Shown: one piece after another, positions 43,581 through 52,292 of the stretch | How positions within the stretch are numbered: position 1 is the first letter of the stretch | How the letters are laid out: each line of letters begins with the position of its first letter | DNA from: Actinomyces sp. UMB0138 | Lineage (GTDB): Bacteria; Bacillota; Negativicutes; Veillonellales; Veillonellaceae | Assembly (NCBI RefSeq): GCF_002849225.1 | Contig: NZ_PKMC01000002.1 | Location: 600,430-664,429, forward strand | Reading direction: 5' to 3' | Length of the DNA: 64,000 nucleotides | Program-made: the position numbers and the translations under genes | The notes under the pieces: model-generated | Told to the model about the DNA's origin: nothing | Databases searched by the model: none | What the model saw: only the letters and a program-made list of their open reading frames with translations

Positions 43581-46500
43581 GTGAGCAAAAGTGAGAAGTT
43601 TTCTAAGCTGCGCCCAAAGAAGGCCACCGAAGGCGCGCCCTCTACCAGGTCTCAGCTGGTAGATGAGGCTTTGAACGGGTGGGTAGAGGAACTCCAGGAG
43701 TCCGCTACTTCCGCTCCGTCGCTGCCCAAATTGGAGCTGTTTGCGGCGCATCCGACCGGTCTTGCCCAGCTCTATGCCGGCAGGGCTACACGTCTTACCA
43801 ACTTGGTGCGCGAACCGAACGCGTTGGCGCACGTGCGCATGCGCGCTCACGACCTCCTTGCGGCTCAGAGTGAACTGAGCTCGGGCCAGGGGGCAATCCC
43901 CATGCACTTGGGGATCGGTACCGCTTCTTGGACGGATGCTACTGACGGCACTTCGTCTGCTCACTCTGTCACGGCCTTGCTGCGCCCGCTCACTATGCAG
44001 CTTGCCGAGGACGACGACATCCTTCTGACGCTTCGCCCCGGGCTCAGCCTGAATAGTGAATTGGCGCAGGCCCTTCGCGATAAGGGGCTGAAGCTGGACA
44101 TCTCCCAATTCGACAAGGTGGGGGATTTTTCGCCGCTCAATGCGTTGCGTTTCCTGCGCGAAGCTGGGTCGCTGAACCTGGTTGGCTTCGACATGTACGA
44201 GTCGCTCACGCTCGGAGTGTTTGTGAAGCCAGCGGACATAGTGATTGGCGATTTGCAGCGGTTGCGCGAGCGAGCCGTGGAATCTACGGTGGTTGCCGCT
44301 CTTGCCGGCGATGATACCGCGCGTGCGGCGCTGGCGAAGCCGCTTGCCGAGCCGATTCGCACCGACCGGGACCCGCACACCGAAAAAGGGGTGGGCCTGC
44401 TCGACCCGCTGCAGCATGACGCCCTCGACGCGGTTGCTGCCGGCAGATCCCTGGTACTCGACACCCCGCCCGCATCCGAGAGGGCGGAGACCATTGCGGC
44501 TATCATGGTCGATGCAGCTGTCAGCGGCAAACGCGTGGCGTATGTGCCGGGCGAACGCCGTGCCGCCACAGCCTTGATGGCCTACCTGCGCGAACTGGGG
44601 CTAGACGACTTGGTGCTAGATCTATCGGATAGCACCGATTGGGATCGCGGAGCTATCGCCGCGCTGCGGCACGCGATCACTATCGAACCGACTAATACCC
44701 AAGATGCGGACATGGTAGAGGACATCCGCACCGAGTTGGTGAAGGTACGCGAGAAGCTGGGGGGCTACACCCAGGCTCTGCACAAGCCAAAGGAAACTTG
44801 GGGAATCTCCCCATACGATGCCTTGCAGGTTTTGACTGACCTTACTGCGGGTACTTCCGGGCCACGCACCAAGGTGCGCTTTTCGGAAGAACGTTTGGAC
44901 AAGATTGCCGAGGACGGCGCAGCCAGCGCGCGGGCAGCGTTGCAGGAAGCTGCCGAGTTGGGCATCTTCAAGGCGGGCAAGAAGTCTAACCCGTGGCACG
45001 GGGCAGTAATTTCCGCGCCCGAAGCCGTTGCCGAAACTGTCGAATGCGTCCAGCGCATCTCTATCCAATCGCTGCCGCAAGTGCGTGCCAACATTGGGCG
45101 CGTTGCACGCGAGACCGGGCTGACCCAGGCCCACACCTTGGAAGACTGGGAACAGCAGCTGGAACTGCTAGCCGGAGTCCGCGACAGCCTCGACGTGTTC
45201 TTGCCGATGGTGTTCGAACGCTCGGCGGCAGACATGATGATCGCGACCGCGCCCAAGGAATGGCGTAAGGAACGCGCCCTCAACATGAAGGGATCGACCC
45301 GCAGGCGTCTGGTGAGGCAGGCTCGGGACATGGTCCGTCCCGGAGTAAAGGTGGATAACCTGCACGAACGCCTTACTAGGGTGCAGAATCTGCGGAGTGT
45401 CTGGGCCGAATACGGAGACGCGGCCGGGTGGCCAAAACTGCCGGGCGGCCTCGACGAGATGATCAACGTCAACCAGGCGCTACGCACTGATCTGAAGGCA
45501 ATTTCGCCGTTCTTCTCTACCGTGCACGGCGATTTGGCCAAGATGCCGGTAGATGACCTAGTGCGGCTCATGGACGCGCTTGCCCAGGACAAAGATGGCG
45601 CTGCCAGGCTCCCTGAACGTGTCAAAGTGCTAAAGAAGATCAAGGCGCTCGGGCTTGAAGATCTAGTGGATGACCTGCGGGCACGGCAGGTGCCTGACTA
45701 CCTGATCCCATCCGAGCTGGACTTGGCATGGTGGGCTTCCGCCCTTTCGGTGATGCTGTCCCAGGATGACCGCCTGGCTCACTACACCGGAAAAACGTTG
45801 GCCGGCCTCAGCACGCAGCTGCGCAACCTAGATCGGGAACAAGAACGTTCGCTGGTGCCACAGGCACGCTTCAAGATTGCCCAGCAGGTGCGCCGGCGCC
45901 TGCTAGATGATCGCGACCAGGCGGGGCTCTTGTACGAGGCCTTGGCTGCCGATCGCGACCTGCCACTGCCGCAGATACTGGCAGATTACCCGCTGTCGGC
46001 GTACGTGATGCCGATCCGCATTATTCCGCCGCTGCAGATGTCTAGCCTGTTCGACGAGAAGGCGCGCATTGACGTGGTAGTTCTTGACGGCGTGGAGCGC
46101 CTCGAAGTTGCGCAGCTGTTGCCGGCTCTATGCAGGGCCAGCCAGGTTGTTGTGGCCGGGGACGTGCGGCGTAAGCTCGGCGGAGCAGTGGCCGAATTTG
46201 CCGAAATACTGCCGCATATCACGGTGCCGCCCTCGGTGGGGAAGTCGAACGAAGCGGTTACTGATTTCTTGGCGTCGCACGGGTACGGGCGCGCTGTGTT
46301 TTCGGTTCCGGTACCTCGGACGTCTTCGGCGCTGGGACTACATTTGGTAGACGGGCGCGGGATGCCCGCCCCCGGACTTTCGGCTATCGAATCTTCTGCT
46401 GACGAGGTCGAGGCCGTGGTCGACTTGGTAATTGAGCACGCGCTGTCGCGGCCCGATGAGTCTTTGGCAGTGGTCACGCTAAATGCGCGGCATGCCCAAC

Positions 46501-47597
46501 GCATCCGAGAGGCGATCATTTCCGCGGTGGCGGATTCGCCGGCTATCGATTCGTTCTTCAAGCCCACGGCCGTGGAACCGTTCGTGACCTTGGATGCTGC
46601 ACACGCGGCGGGGCTACGCCGAGACCGCATCATTTTGGCAGTCGGATTTGCTAAGACTCCGCACGGACGCGTCTTGCACGACTTCGGGGCAATCAGCGGT
46701 TCTACGGGCCCATCTTTGTTGGTTGACGCCCTTTCAGCCGTGCGGGGGGATTTGGACGTGGTTGCTTCGTTTACCCCGGAAGATATTGACGAATCTCGGT
46801 TGAATTCCGAGGGCGCTCGCATGCTGGTAGATCTGCTAGCTAGCGCCCAGGAATCCGACAAGGCGTTGTCTCCGATCGAACTGGCACAGGCTTCTACAGA
46901 AGAGGAATCTGAACCGGATCGTTTGCTAGTTGACCTGGCAGAACGCTTGTATCGTCTGGGTCTTACCGTGCTGCCCAACGTGGGTACAGATAAAGGGGTG
47001 CGCATTCCGCTGGCAATTGGCCATCCGGCATTCCCGGATGAACTGCTGGTAGCGGTACTCACCGACAACGTCGCCTACGCTTCAGAGCCGTCTTTGCGGC
47101 GGCGGGAGCGGATCCTGCCTGCCCGCCTAGCCGAATTTGGGTGGGGCGTGTACACGGTGTATTCCACCGCGGTCTTCATGAATCCCCAGGCAGAGGCCGA
47201 AGCTATCTTGAACCTGGTACTCGATATTGTCGAGGAAGCGCAGGGTGAACCGCTGCCGGAGTCGGCTCCGCAACCTTCGGTGGAGCAGACGGACGAACTG
47301 GAAGTGGACGAATCTGGCGAGGTCAGTGAACCGGCTCCGGTTCGCTCCGAACCGCGTCCTCCCATCGCGCCGGGGCTGCCGCTTACCGCCTACGGCGATG
47401 ACCAGCTAGACGAGATGGCGAAGTGGATTGCTTCTGACGGGGTGGAACGCAGCGAATCGCAGATGGTTGCGGAACTGATTGAAGCCTTGCAGATCGTACG
47501 CCGCGGGGCGCAGGTAAATGCGGTGCTGGCGAACGTAGCTCGTCGCAATGGAGCCGTGGCAGACCCGGCAGAAGAATCGGCCGATGAAGAAGCCTAG
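43581..47597 (+). CDS. Helicase-like protein with apparently inactive SF1 motifs and nuclease-like C-terminus
   Basis: 1338 residues with the plan of the large actinobacterial SF1 helicase plus Vsr-like nuclease family. The Walker A position reads LVLDTPPASERAETIAA where active relatives have DTPPGTGKTQT, losing Gly, Lys and Thr. Motif II is VVLDGVERLE, not DEAS/DEAQ. The GDPKQLPP position is GDVRRKLGG, and motif VI (TRAR) is SAVR. The nuclease-like end (GVRIPLAIGHPAFPDELLVAVLTDNVAY) has no clear acidic active site. The frame is intact, so this is a maintained protein, probably without ATPase activity. Residues about 410-780 look largely helical. GTG start; a small gene overlaps its end. Confidence 0.75.
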   Translation: MSKSEKFSKLRPKKATEGAPSTRSQLVDEALNGWVEELQESATSAPSLPKLELFAAHPTGLAQLYAGRATRLTNLVREPNALAHVRMRAHDLLAAQSELSSGQGAIPMHLGIGTASWTDATDGTSSAHSVTALLRPLTMQLAEDDDILLTLRPGLSLNSELAQALRDKGLKLDISQFDKVGDFSPLNALRFLREAGSLNLVGFDMYESLTLGVFVKPADIVIGDLQRLRERAVESTVVAALAGDDTARAALAKPLAEPIRTDRDPHTEKGVGLLDPLQHDALDAVAAGRSLVLDTPPASERAETIAAIMVDAAVSGKRVAYVPGERRAATALMAYLRELGLDDLVLDLSDSTDWDRGAIAALRHAITIEPTNTQDADMVEDIRTELVKVREKLGGYTQALHKPKETWGISPYDALQVLTDLTAGTSGPRTKVRFSEERLDKIAEDGAASARAALQEAAELGIFKAGKKSNPWHGAVISAPEAVAETVECVQRISIQSLPQVRANIGRVARETGLTQAHTLEDWEQQLELLAGVRDSLDVFLPMVFERSAADMMIATAPKEWRKERALNMKGSTRRRLVRQARDMVRPGVKVDNLHERLTRVQNLRSVWAEYGDAAGWPKLPGGLDEMINVNQALRTDLKAISPFFSTVHGDLAKMPVDDLVRLMDALAQDKDGAARLPERVKVLKKIKALGLEDLVDDLRARQVPDYLIPSELDLAWWASALSVMLSQDDRLAHYTGKTLAGLSTQLRNLDREQERSLVPQARFKIAQQVRRRLLDDRDQAGLLYEALAADRDLPLPQILADYPLSAYVMPIRIIPPLQMSSLFDEKARIDVVVLDGVERLEVAQLLPALCRASQVVVAGDVRRKLGGAVAEFAEILPHITVPPSVGKSNEAVTDFLASHGYGRAVFSVPVPRTSSALGLHLVDGRGMPAPGLSAIESSADEVEAVVDLVIEHALSRPDESLAVVTLNARHAQRIREAIISAVADSPAIDSFFKPTAVEPFVTLDAAHAAGLRRDRIILAVGFAKTPHGRVLHDFGAISGSTGPSLLVDALSAVRGDLDVVASFTPEDIDESRLNSEGARMLVDLLASAQESDKALSPIELAQASTEEESEPDRLLVDLAERLYRLGLTVLPNVGTDKGVRIPLAIGHPAFPDELLVAVLTDNVAYASEPSLRRRERILPARLAEFGWGVYTVYSTAVFMNPQAEAEAILNLVLDIVEEAQGEPLPESAPQPSVEQTDELEVDESGEVSEPAPVRSEPRPPIAPGLPLTAYGDDQLDEMAKWIASDGVERSESQMVAELIEALQIVRRGAQVNAVLANVARRNGAVADPAEESADEEA

Positions 47598-47781
47598 ACG
47601 ACGGGCGGTGTTCGTTTCGCAGGCGGACAAGAAGCGCCTCCAGATGGGGCAGGCCCCAAGTTGGGACGAAGGCGCTGTGCAGCCGGATTACGTAAAGCTA
47701 GCCAAGACTTCGACCGACCACGGCAAAGGAGAAAATGACGCGCGCTTACGCGAGAATGTTCCGCCGCACTGGGGAAGCTGA
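47584..47781 (+). CDS. Small hypothetical protein coupled to the helicase-like gene
   Basis: 65 residues, very basic at the N-terminus (KKPRRRAVFVSQADKKRL) and ending RENVPPHWGS. The ATG at 47584 overlaps the helicase-like gene by 14 bases, which suggests translational coupling. I do not recognise a named family; the PSWDEGAVQPDYVKL and VPPHWG segments resemble small actinobacterial proteins found behind this helicase family, from memory. Function unknown. Confidence 0.6.
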   Translation: MKKPRRRAVFVSQADKKRLQMGQAPSWDEGAVQPDYVKLAKTSTDHGKGENDARLRENVPPHWGS

Positions 47782-47792
47782 ATTAGGCAAAT

Positions 47793-47823
47793 AAAAATGG
47801 GGACCAAATTGGTCCCCATTTTT
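47793..47823. terminator. Bidirectional terminator between the helicase operon and mscL
   Basis: AAAAATGGGGACCAA and TTGGTCCCCATTTTT pair with a one- to two-base loop; T-runs lie on the 3' side for both strands, so it serves both converging units. Confidence 0.93.
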
Positions 47824-47837
47824 ACATCCAGCTCAAA

Positions 47838-48287
47838 TCAGATATCTGCGCGGTGGCGGCCTTCTGCACTGGAAATTGTGGCAGTATCACCGTGCTGGGC
47901 TGCAAGAAGGTCACGAATTTCGGTTAGCAGAGCGACGTCCTCGGAAACGGTTGCGTCCTCGACTTCTTCGCCAGCCTTGCGGCTAGCAGCGATCTTTTCA
48001 TTGATCTTGTTGACGGGCATAACAATAAGGAAATACACGGCTGCAGCTATCAAAATAAAGTTAATAACGGCGGTGATTAGCAAGCCGGGCTTGACGGTGG
48101 CGTTGCCCAGGTGGAATGCTGCGACCTCGTCAAAGTTAGGTTTGCCGATTAGGCCAGCAATTATCGGGTTAATGATGCCGTCGACGATCGCGGTGACGAT
48201 TGCCGAGAAGGCGCCGGCGATAACGACGCCAACGGCTAGTTCCAGCGCATTGCCACGCATTACGAATTCTTTGAATCCCTGAAGCAT
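47838..48287 (-). CDS. mscL: Large-conductance mechanosensitive channel MscL
   Basis: 149 residues. The N-terminal amphipathic helix and pore-lining TM1 are seen in GFKEFVMRGNALELAVGVVIAGAFSAIVTAIVDGIINP, TM2 in PGLLITAVINFILIAAAVYFLIV, and a C-terminal helical bundle follows. It releases pressure on hypo-osmotic shock. An AGGAGAAGAAA ribosome site precedes the start. Confidence 0.97.
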   Translation of the reverse strand: MLQGFKEFVMRGNALELAVGVVIAGAFSAIVTAIVDGIINPIIAGLIGKPNFDEVAAFHLGNATVKPGLLITAVINFILIAAAVYFLIVMPVNKINEKIAASRKAGEEVEDATVSEDVALLTEIRDLLAAQHGDTATISSAEGRHRADI

Positions 48288-48402
48288 TTTCTTCTCCTGT
48301 GTAAACGGGGTTATTTGCCTCCAAGTTTAGAGCGACGAGTATAGGAAATAATAGTTAGAGTGCTATGCAGTCCACCTTTTGCAACCAATAAGTTATGAAG
48401 GG

Positions 48403-49026
48403 CTAGTTAAGGTATAAGAACCCAGCAGGGGTAAGTACTGCGTTCACCTTCTTGTCATGAGGGGCAATAGGAAGAGCGTCCTCGGCATCTAAAAATTCCG
48501 AAGTGTAGACAACTGCGCAAATGCAGGCATCTGCAGAAGCATTTTCCAAAATGTGGTCATACCAACCCCCACCTTGGCCCAACCGATTTCCGGAACGGTC
48601 GATACTTAGGGCGGGCAGAATAAGCAGCCCGGCTCTACTGATGACGTCCGGGGAAAGTATTTCGCCAGACGGGGCAGGAGGGCGGCCAGGCGCATGTACC
48701 TGCAGGTCGCCCGGACCGCGGTAGAGCGCCCAGGTGCGAGAAAGCTTGGGGCCAAGGCGTGGCAGGAGGACTTCCTTGCCCTGCCTGAAGGCCTCATTTG
48801 CGATGCCCATTACGTCGGGTTCAGCGTTTACCGGAACATAGGAGGCAATGGTTTCATCCTCGCGTTCTAACAGGGGAGCAGCGGCGTCGAGGATCTTTTT
48901 CGCCGCCTCCTTCCGGGCCTGAGGAGTTAACTTTTTGCGGCAGGCGCGCACTTTGGCTCTTAGAGCTGCCTTTTTGTCCTCGATGTCTTCTTCGACTACC
49001 GCGTCAAATGATTGCTCCGTATTCAT
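48403..49026 (-). CDS. 5-formyltetrahydrofolate cyclo-ligase
   Basis: About 207 residues of the MTHFS family, converting 5-formyl-THF to 5,10-methenyl-THF with ATP. Seen: KAALRAKVRACRKKLTPQARKEAA, IASYVPVNAEPDV, the phosphate loop RLGQGGGWYDHILE and LPIAPHDKKVNAVLTP. The ATG at 49026 is preferred over 49080, whose 18 extra residues do not fit the family; GATGGGATC upstream is a weak ribosome site. It is divergent to the moeA gene. Confidence 0.9.
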   Translation of the reverse strand: MNTEQSFDAVVEEDIEDKKAALRAKVRACRKKLTPQARKEAAKKILDAAAPLLEREDETIASYVPVNAEPDVMGIANEAFRQGKEVLLPRLGPKLSRTWALYRGPGDLQVHAPGRPPAPSGEILSPDVISRAGLLILPALSIDRSGNRLGQGGGWYDHILENASADACICAVVYTSEFLDAEDALPIAPHDKKVNAVLTPAGFLYLN

Positions 49027-49118
49027 GATCCCATCATTGCAGGTTTCGGCGTGCGAGCAAGGTCGCCACAGGGAAAACATATAGCCTTAAGGAAACTGCA
49101 ACTTTGAGGGGAGCGCGC

Positions 49119-50327
49119 ATGCGAACTGTCGCCCAACATTTAGAAGCTTGTTTGGCTCAGGTGGGTCCGCTTCCACCGCTAGAGGTACTGCTACCGGATG
49201 CGGTCGGGTGCATTCTTGCCGAGGACGTAGCCTCCCCGTTCGATCTGCCCGTTACCGATGTTTCCACGATTGACGGATACGCAGTGCGCAGCGTCGACAT
49301 TGCGGGGGCTAGCGCTGACGAGCCAGTCTATTTGCGCGTAATTGATGAGGTTCGCGCTGGCGACGTTGATCCTACTTCAGTGATTGCCGAAACAGCGGTT
49401 CGTATTGCTTCTGGGGCGCCGGTGCCAGCAGGGGCGGATGCTGTGGTGGACCTAGAGGACACCGACCGGGACGAATCGAATGTGCAGATTAAGAAGCTTT
49501 CGTTGCCGGGACAGAATATTCGTCCCCGAGCAAGCGACGTTGAGGCCTACCAGAACGTGTTGCAGGAAGGCCAGCGCATCGGCGCCAGGCAGATTGCGTT
49601 GCTAGCTGGGGTGGGTAGATTGCGTGTACTGGTGCATCCGCATCCTAGAGTCGTCGTCATGTCCATTGGTGACGAGCTGGTAGAACCCGGTCGGATCGCT
49701 AGCCCCGGTGCTGTTTTCGATGCTAATGGGCACGCCCTTGCGGCTGCGGTGGCGGATGCCGGTGCCGATACTTTCCGCGTGAATGCTGTGCCAGATGAGC
49801 ACCGCATCCTGCGGCAAACTATCGAGGACCAGCTGGTACGCGCCGACCTCTTGATTACTACCGGCGGTCTTTCCTACGGGGCAGGAGACACGGTAAAAGA
49901 GGTCTTGTCGCCCCTAGGGACTGTCCGTTTCGATTCCGTAGCCATTGCTCCTGGCAAACATATGGGTGTGGGCACGGTAGAAGATACTCCGATTTTCTGT
50001 TTGCCTGGTGATCCCGTAACCGCTCAGATCTGTTACGAAGTATTTGTGCGTCCGGCACTGCGGTCCATGGCAGGCTGGTCCGAGCTTTACCGCACGGCCC
50101 TTACTGCCCGGGTAGACCGGGGCTGGACCTCGCCGGCTGGCAAACGAGAATTCGTCCGCGTGGCGCTCTCTGGCGCTCCCGCTGAAGGCTATGTGGCCAG
50201 CGTCTGTGGCGACCCCAGGGATCTGCTACTTTCCAAGCTTACGGAGGCGAACGCTCTCGCTGTAGTTCCGGAGGATGTTACGGAAGTGCGCGCCGGAGAC
50301 GAACTAGTGTGCATGGTGCTCGACTAG
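49119..50327 (+). CDS. moeA: MoeA/gephyrin-like protein, probable divisome protein Glp
   Basis: 402 residues with the MoeA fold: domain I/II (TIDGYAVRSVDI; RIASGAPVPAGADAVV), the MPT-binding domain III (VVVMSIGDELVEPG, DANGHALAAAV, LLITTGGLSYGAGDTVKEVL, CLPGDPVTAQI) and domain IV. The ATG at 49119 follows GAGGGGAG; a TTG at 49104 is an unlikely alternative. No other molybdenum-cofactor gene is in the window. It is followed by a rimJ-like gene and a two-part membrane protein, the order in which the corynebacterial FtsZ-binding MoeA paralogue Glp and its receptor GLPR occur, so a cell-division role is at least as likely as cofactor synthesis. Confidence 0.9.
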   Translation: MRTVAQHLEACLAQVGPLPPLEVLLPDAVGCILAEDVASPFDLPVTDVSTIDGYAVRSVDIAGASADEPVYLRVIDEVRAGDVDPTSVIAETAVRIASGAPVPAGADAVVDLEDTDRDESNVQIKKLSLPGQNIRPRASDVEAYQNVLQEGQRIGARQIALLAGVGRLRVLVHPHPRVVVMSIGDELVEPGRIASPGAVFDANGHALAAAVADAGADTFRVNAVPDEHRILRQTIEDQLVRADLLITTGGLSYGAGDTVKEVLSPLGTVRFDSVAIAPGKHMGVGTVEDTPIFCLPGDPVTAQICYEVFVRPALRSMAGWSELYRTALTARVDRGWTSPAGKREFVRVALSGAPAEGYVASVCGDPRDLLLSKLTEANALAVVPEDVTEVRAGDELVCMVLD

Positions 50328-51004
50328 TGTTCTCGCTAGTAGATCGGGCGCGGTTGGCGCTGCGCAGACCGCTTGACTTGGTCTATGACAAGCCCGAGCT
50401 GGCCTCGATTACCACGGCGAATCTGGGCTATTTGCGGCTTAGGCAAATGAAGCGCGCTGATCACCTTCGGGTCAATGAACTTCGCTATGGGGAGCGCGAG
50501 TGGTTGGGGCCTTGGGAAGCTAGCGCGCCGGTGGGGTACCCGGTAGACCCACCCACCTTCGAACAGTATGTGGCCAGCTGTAACAGGCAGATATTGGAAG
50601 GCCGCATGATGCCTTTGGTCATCGAGGGCGACGGTCAACCGATAGGGCAACTTACTATTTCCGACATCTCGAGGGCGGCTACGCAAAGTTGCGCTATTGG
50701 GTATTGGATTTCGCAGACTTGGGCGAATATGGGTTTGATGACTCTGGCAGTGGCTATGGCCCTGGACGCCTGCTTTACCGATTTGAACCTGCACCGAGCC
50801 GAGATCAATATTCGGCCCGAGAACGCCCGTTCCTTGGCGATTCCGCGCAAGCTTGGCCTGCGTAAAGAAGGCGTGCGAAGGAAATACATCTGTATCGACG
50901 GCAGTTGGGCGGACCACGTCTCTTTCGCTGCTACTGTCGAGGACGCGCACGGTGGGTTTGTGGCCAGGCTGGAGGCTCACAAGCAGAACAACAGTTGTTA
51001 CTGA
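50327..51004 (+). CDS. GNAT N-acetyltransferase, RimJ-like
   Basis: 225 residues of the RimJ/RimL group: LRLRQMKRADHLRVNELR at the N-terminus, GQLTISDI, the acetyl-CoA strand IGYWISQTWANMGLMTLAVAMALDACF and LHRAEINIRPENARSLAIPRKLGLRKEG. It probably acetylates a protein N-terminus, possibly ribosomal. The GTG start overlaps the moeA stop by one base (TAGTG); an in-frame GTG at 50309 is also possible. Confidence 0.88.
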   Translation: MFSLVDRARLALRRPLDLVYDKPELASITTANLGYLRLRQMKRADHLRVNELRYGEREWLGPWEASAPVGYPVDPPTFEQYVASCNRQILEGRMMPLVIEGDGQPIGQLTISDISRAATQSCAIGYWISQTWANMGLMTLAVAMALDACFTDLNLHRAEINIRPENARSLAIPRKLGLRKEGVRRKYICIDGSWADHVSFAATVEDAHGGFVARLEAHKQNNSCY

Positions 51005-51114
51005 TGTGAAAGTTGTGACTATTGATAAGGACGGTTATTGAATCGTTCTCATGGTTTGGAACTTTCGGGGCGAGTCGTCCACGATCTAGCTGTTTCTTTC
51101 ATAGATTTAACGAT

Positions 51115-52059
51115 GTGGAGTTTGGAGGAGTGGCTTTCGCAGCAGTTGTACTTGTTGTACTTGGGGTTGTCTTCCCCAAGGTCGTCTTGTGGCGTTTGGC
51201 AACCAGCCAGGGCAACGAAGCGGATAGGTTCTCCGGAAAACTGCAAATATTGAATACTGAAAGCGTTCAGTACCAAAGCCGCGGGGAAAACGGTGGGATA
51301 CTGTTCCCCCAAATAGGAGGCAAAATGAACAACAGCAGGTCTGAATTGGTAAATGCGCGTGCGCAGCGAGCCGCGTTAGTTGCCCGCAGGCATGCTGCTG
51401 CCCAACGCAGGGTGGCGCTTACCGCGTTGATGGTGGCCGCCCTCGTACTGGTGCTGATTGTTGCCGCGGCCGGGAAGATCTCGTTGCTGTGGGCGCTGCT
51501 GCCCACTGCGGGAGTTGGCGCTGCACTCTACTATTCCAGGCGCTCCACTGTTGCTGATCGCAAGCAGGACGTTGCTGATATGGCACGTATTCGCAAACTG
51601 AAGCAGGAAGCGCTTGCGGCCGACCGTCCCGCACCGAAGGCGAATAGGTCTTGGCGGCAGCTTTCTAGACTGACAAAGTATGATCCCGGGGTGACCGAGC
51701 AGGTTGAGGCGAAGGATCAGGAGCAAGATCAGCAGAAGCAAGAAGAGGCCAAGGCTGGTTCTACTGCGCAGCCGGTTGCGGGAAACGAGCGGCCTCGTAA
51801 GTATGCCAAGGGGATGACTTGGTCTCCTATGCCGGTCCCTGCTCCGACTCACAAGTTGAAGCCGCTGGTCCAGCCACGCACTGTAGCGGTGGAACACATG
51901 CGCGGGGATACCCCTGCGGCGGGGGTTGCTGTACCGTACAGGCCGCGTACCGTCCGGAAGGCCGAGGTCGCGATGACTTCTGCCGAGGTGGCACGCACTG
52001 CGCTTGTTCGTATGGATGGGGACGATATGTTGGAGGCTCGTAGAGCGAACGCGTCCTAA
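51115..52059 (+). CDS. Membrane protein, probable Glp receptor (GLPR) homologue
   Basis: About 314 residues. One helix at the extreme N-terminus (GGVAFAAVVLVVLGVVFP), then a linker containing EADRFSGKLQIL, a basic stretch AQRAALVARRHAAAQRR, a helical hairpin (VALTALMVAALVLVLIVAAAGKISLLWALLPTAGVGAALYY) and a long disordered, Gln/Glu/Pro-rich cytoplasmic tail. This plan matches the membrane protein behind moeA-rimJ in other Actinobacteria. The start is uncertain: GTG 51115 with TAGATT (51102-51107) eight bases upstream suggests a leaderless start; the frame is open back to 51022. An internal ATG at 51325 with a strong AGGAGG could give a shorter form lacking the first helix. Confidence 0.7.
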   Translation: MEFGGVAFAAVVLVVLGVVFPKVVLWRLATSQGNEADRFSGKLQILNTESVQYQSRGENGGILFPQIGGKMNNSRSELVNARAQRAALVARRHAAAQRRVALTALMVAALVLVLIVAAAGKISLLWALLPTAGVGAALYYSRRSTVADRKQDVADMARIRKLKQEALAADRPAPKANRSWRQLSRLTKYDPGVTEQVEAKDQEQDQQKQEEAKAGSTAQPVAGNERPRKYAKGMTWSPMPVPAPTHKLKPLVQPRTVAVEHMRGDTPAAGVAVPYRPRTVRKAEVAMTSAEVARTALVRMDGDDMLEARRANAS

Positions 52060-52075
52060 TGAATCGCAGCTTTCG

Positions 52076-52107
52076 AGGCCGGCCAGGTGTTCCTGGCCGG
52101 CCTTTTT
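52076..52107 (+). terminator. Terminator of the moeA-rimJ-membrane protein operon
   Basis: AGGCCGGCCAGG-TGTT-CCTGGCCGGCCT followed by TTTT, 16 bases past the stop. Confidence 0.95.
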
Positions 52108-52170
52108 GTGATCTAAGCTGCGACAGTTGGAAACTGGTGCCCGTTTAGTGCTAACCTGTACAAGTCTTAA

Positions 52171-52246
52171 GGGGCTATGGCGCAGTTGGTAGCGCGTCTC
52201 GTTCGCAATGAGAAGGTCGGGGGTTCGAATCCCCCTAGCTCCACCA
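52171..52246 (+). tRNA. tRNA-Ala (anticodon CGC)
   Basis: A 76-base cloverleaf including the encoded CCA: acceptor GGGGCTA with TAGCTCC and discriminator A, D arm GCGCAGTTGGTAGCGC, anticodon loop TTCGCAA giving CGC, and T loop GTTCGAATC. Confidence 0.95.
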
Positions 52247-52250
52247 GTTA

Positions 52251-52276
52251 CTCGCGGTTTTGGCCGCGAGTTTTTT
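52251..52276 (+). terminator. Terminator of tRNA-Ala
   Basis: CTCGCGG-TTTTGG-CCGCGAG followed by six T residues, five bases after the tRNA. Confidence 0.92.
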
Positions 52277-52292
52277 GTATCTTGGGGGCGTT

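Noticed and set aside
43581..47597. Active helicase of a phage-defence system
   Set aside because: The ATPase motifs look broken, and no defence partner genes, integrase or transposase lie nearby; the setting is housekeeping.
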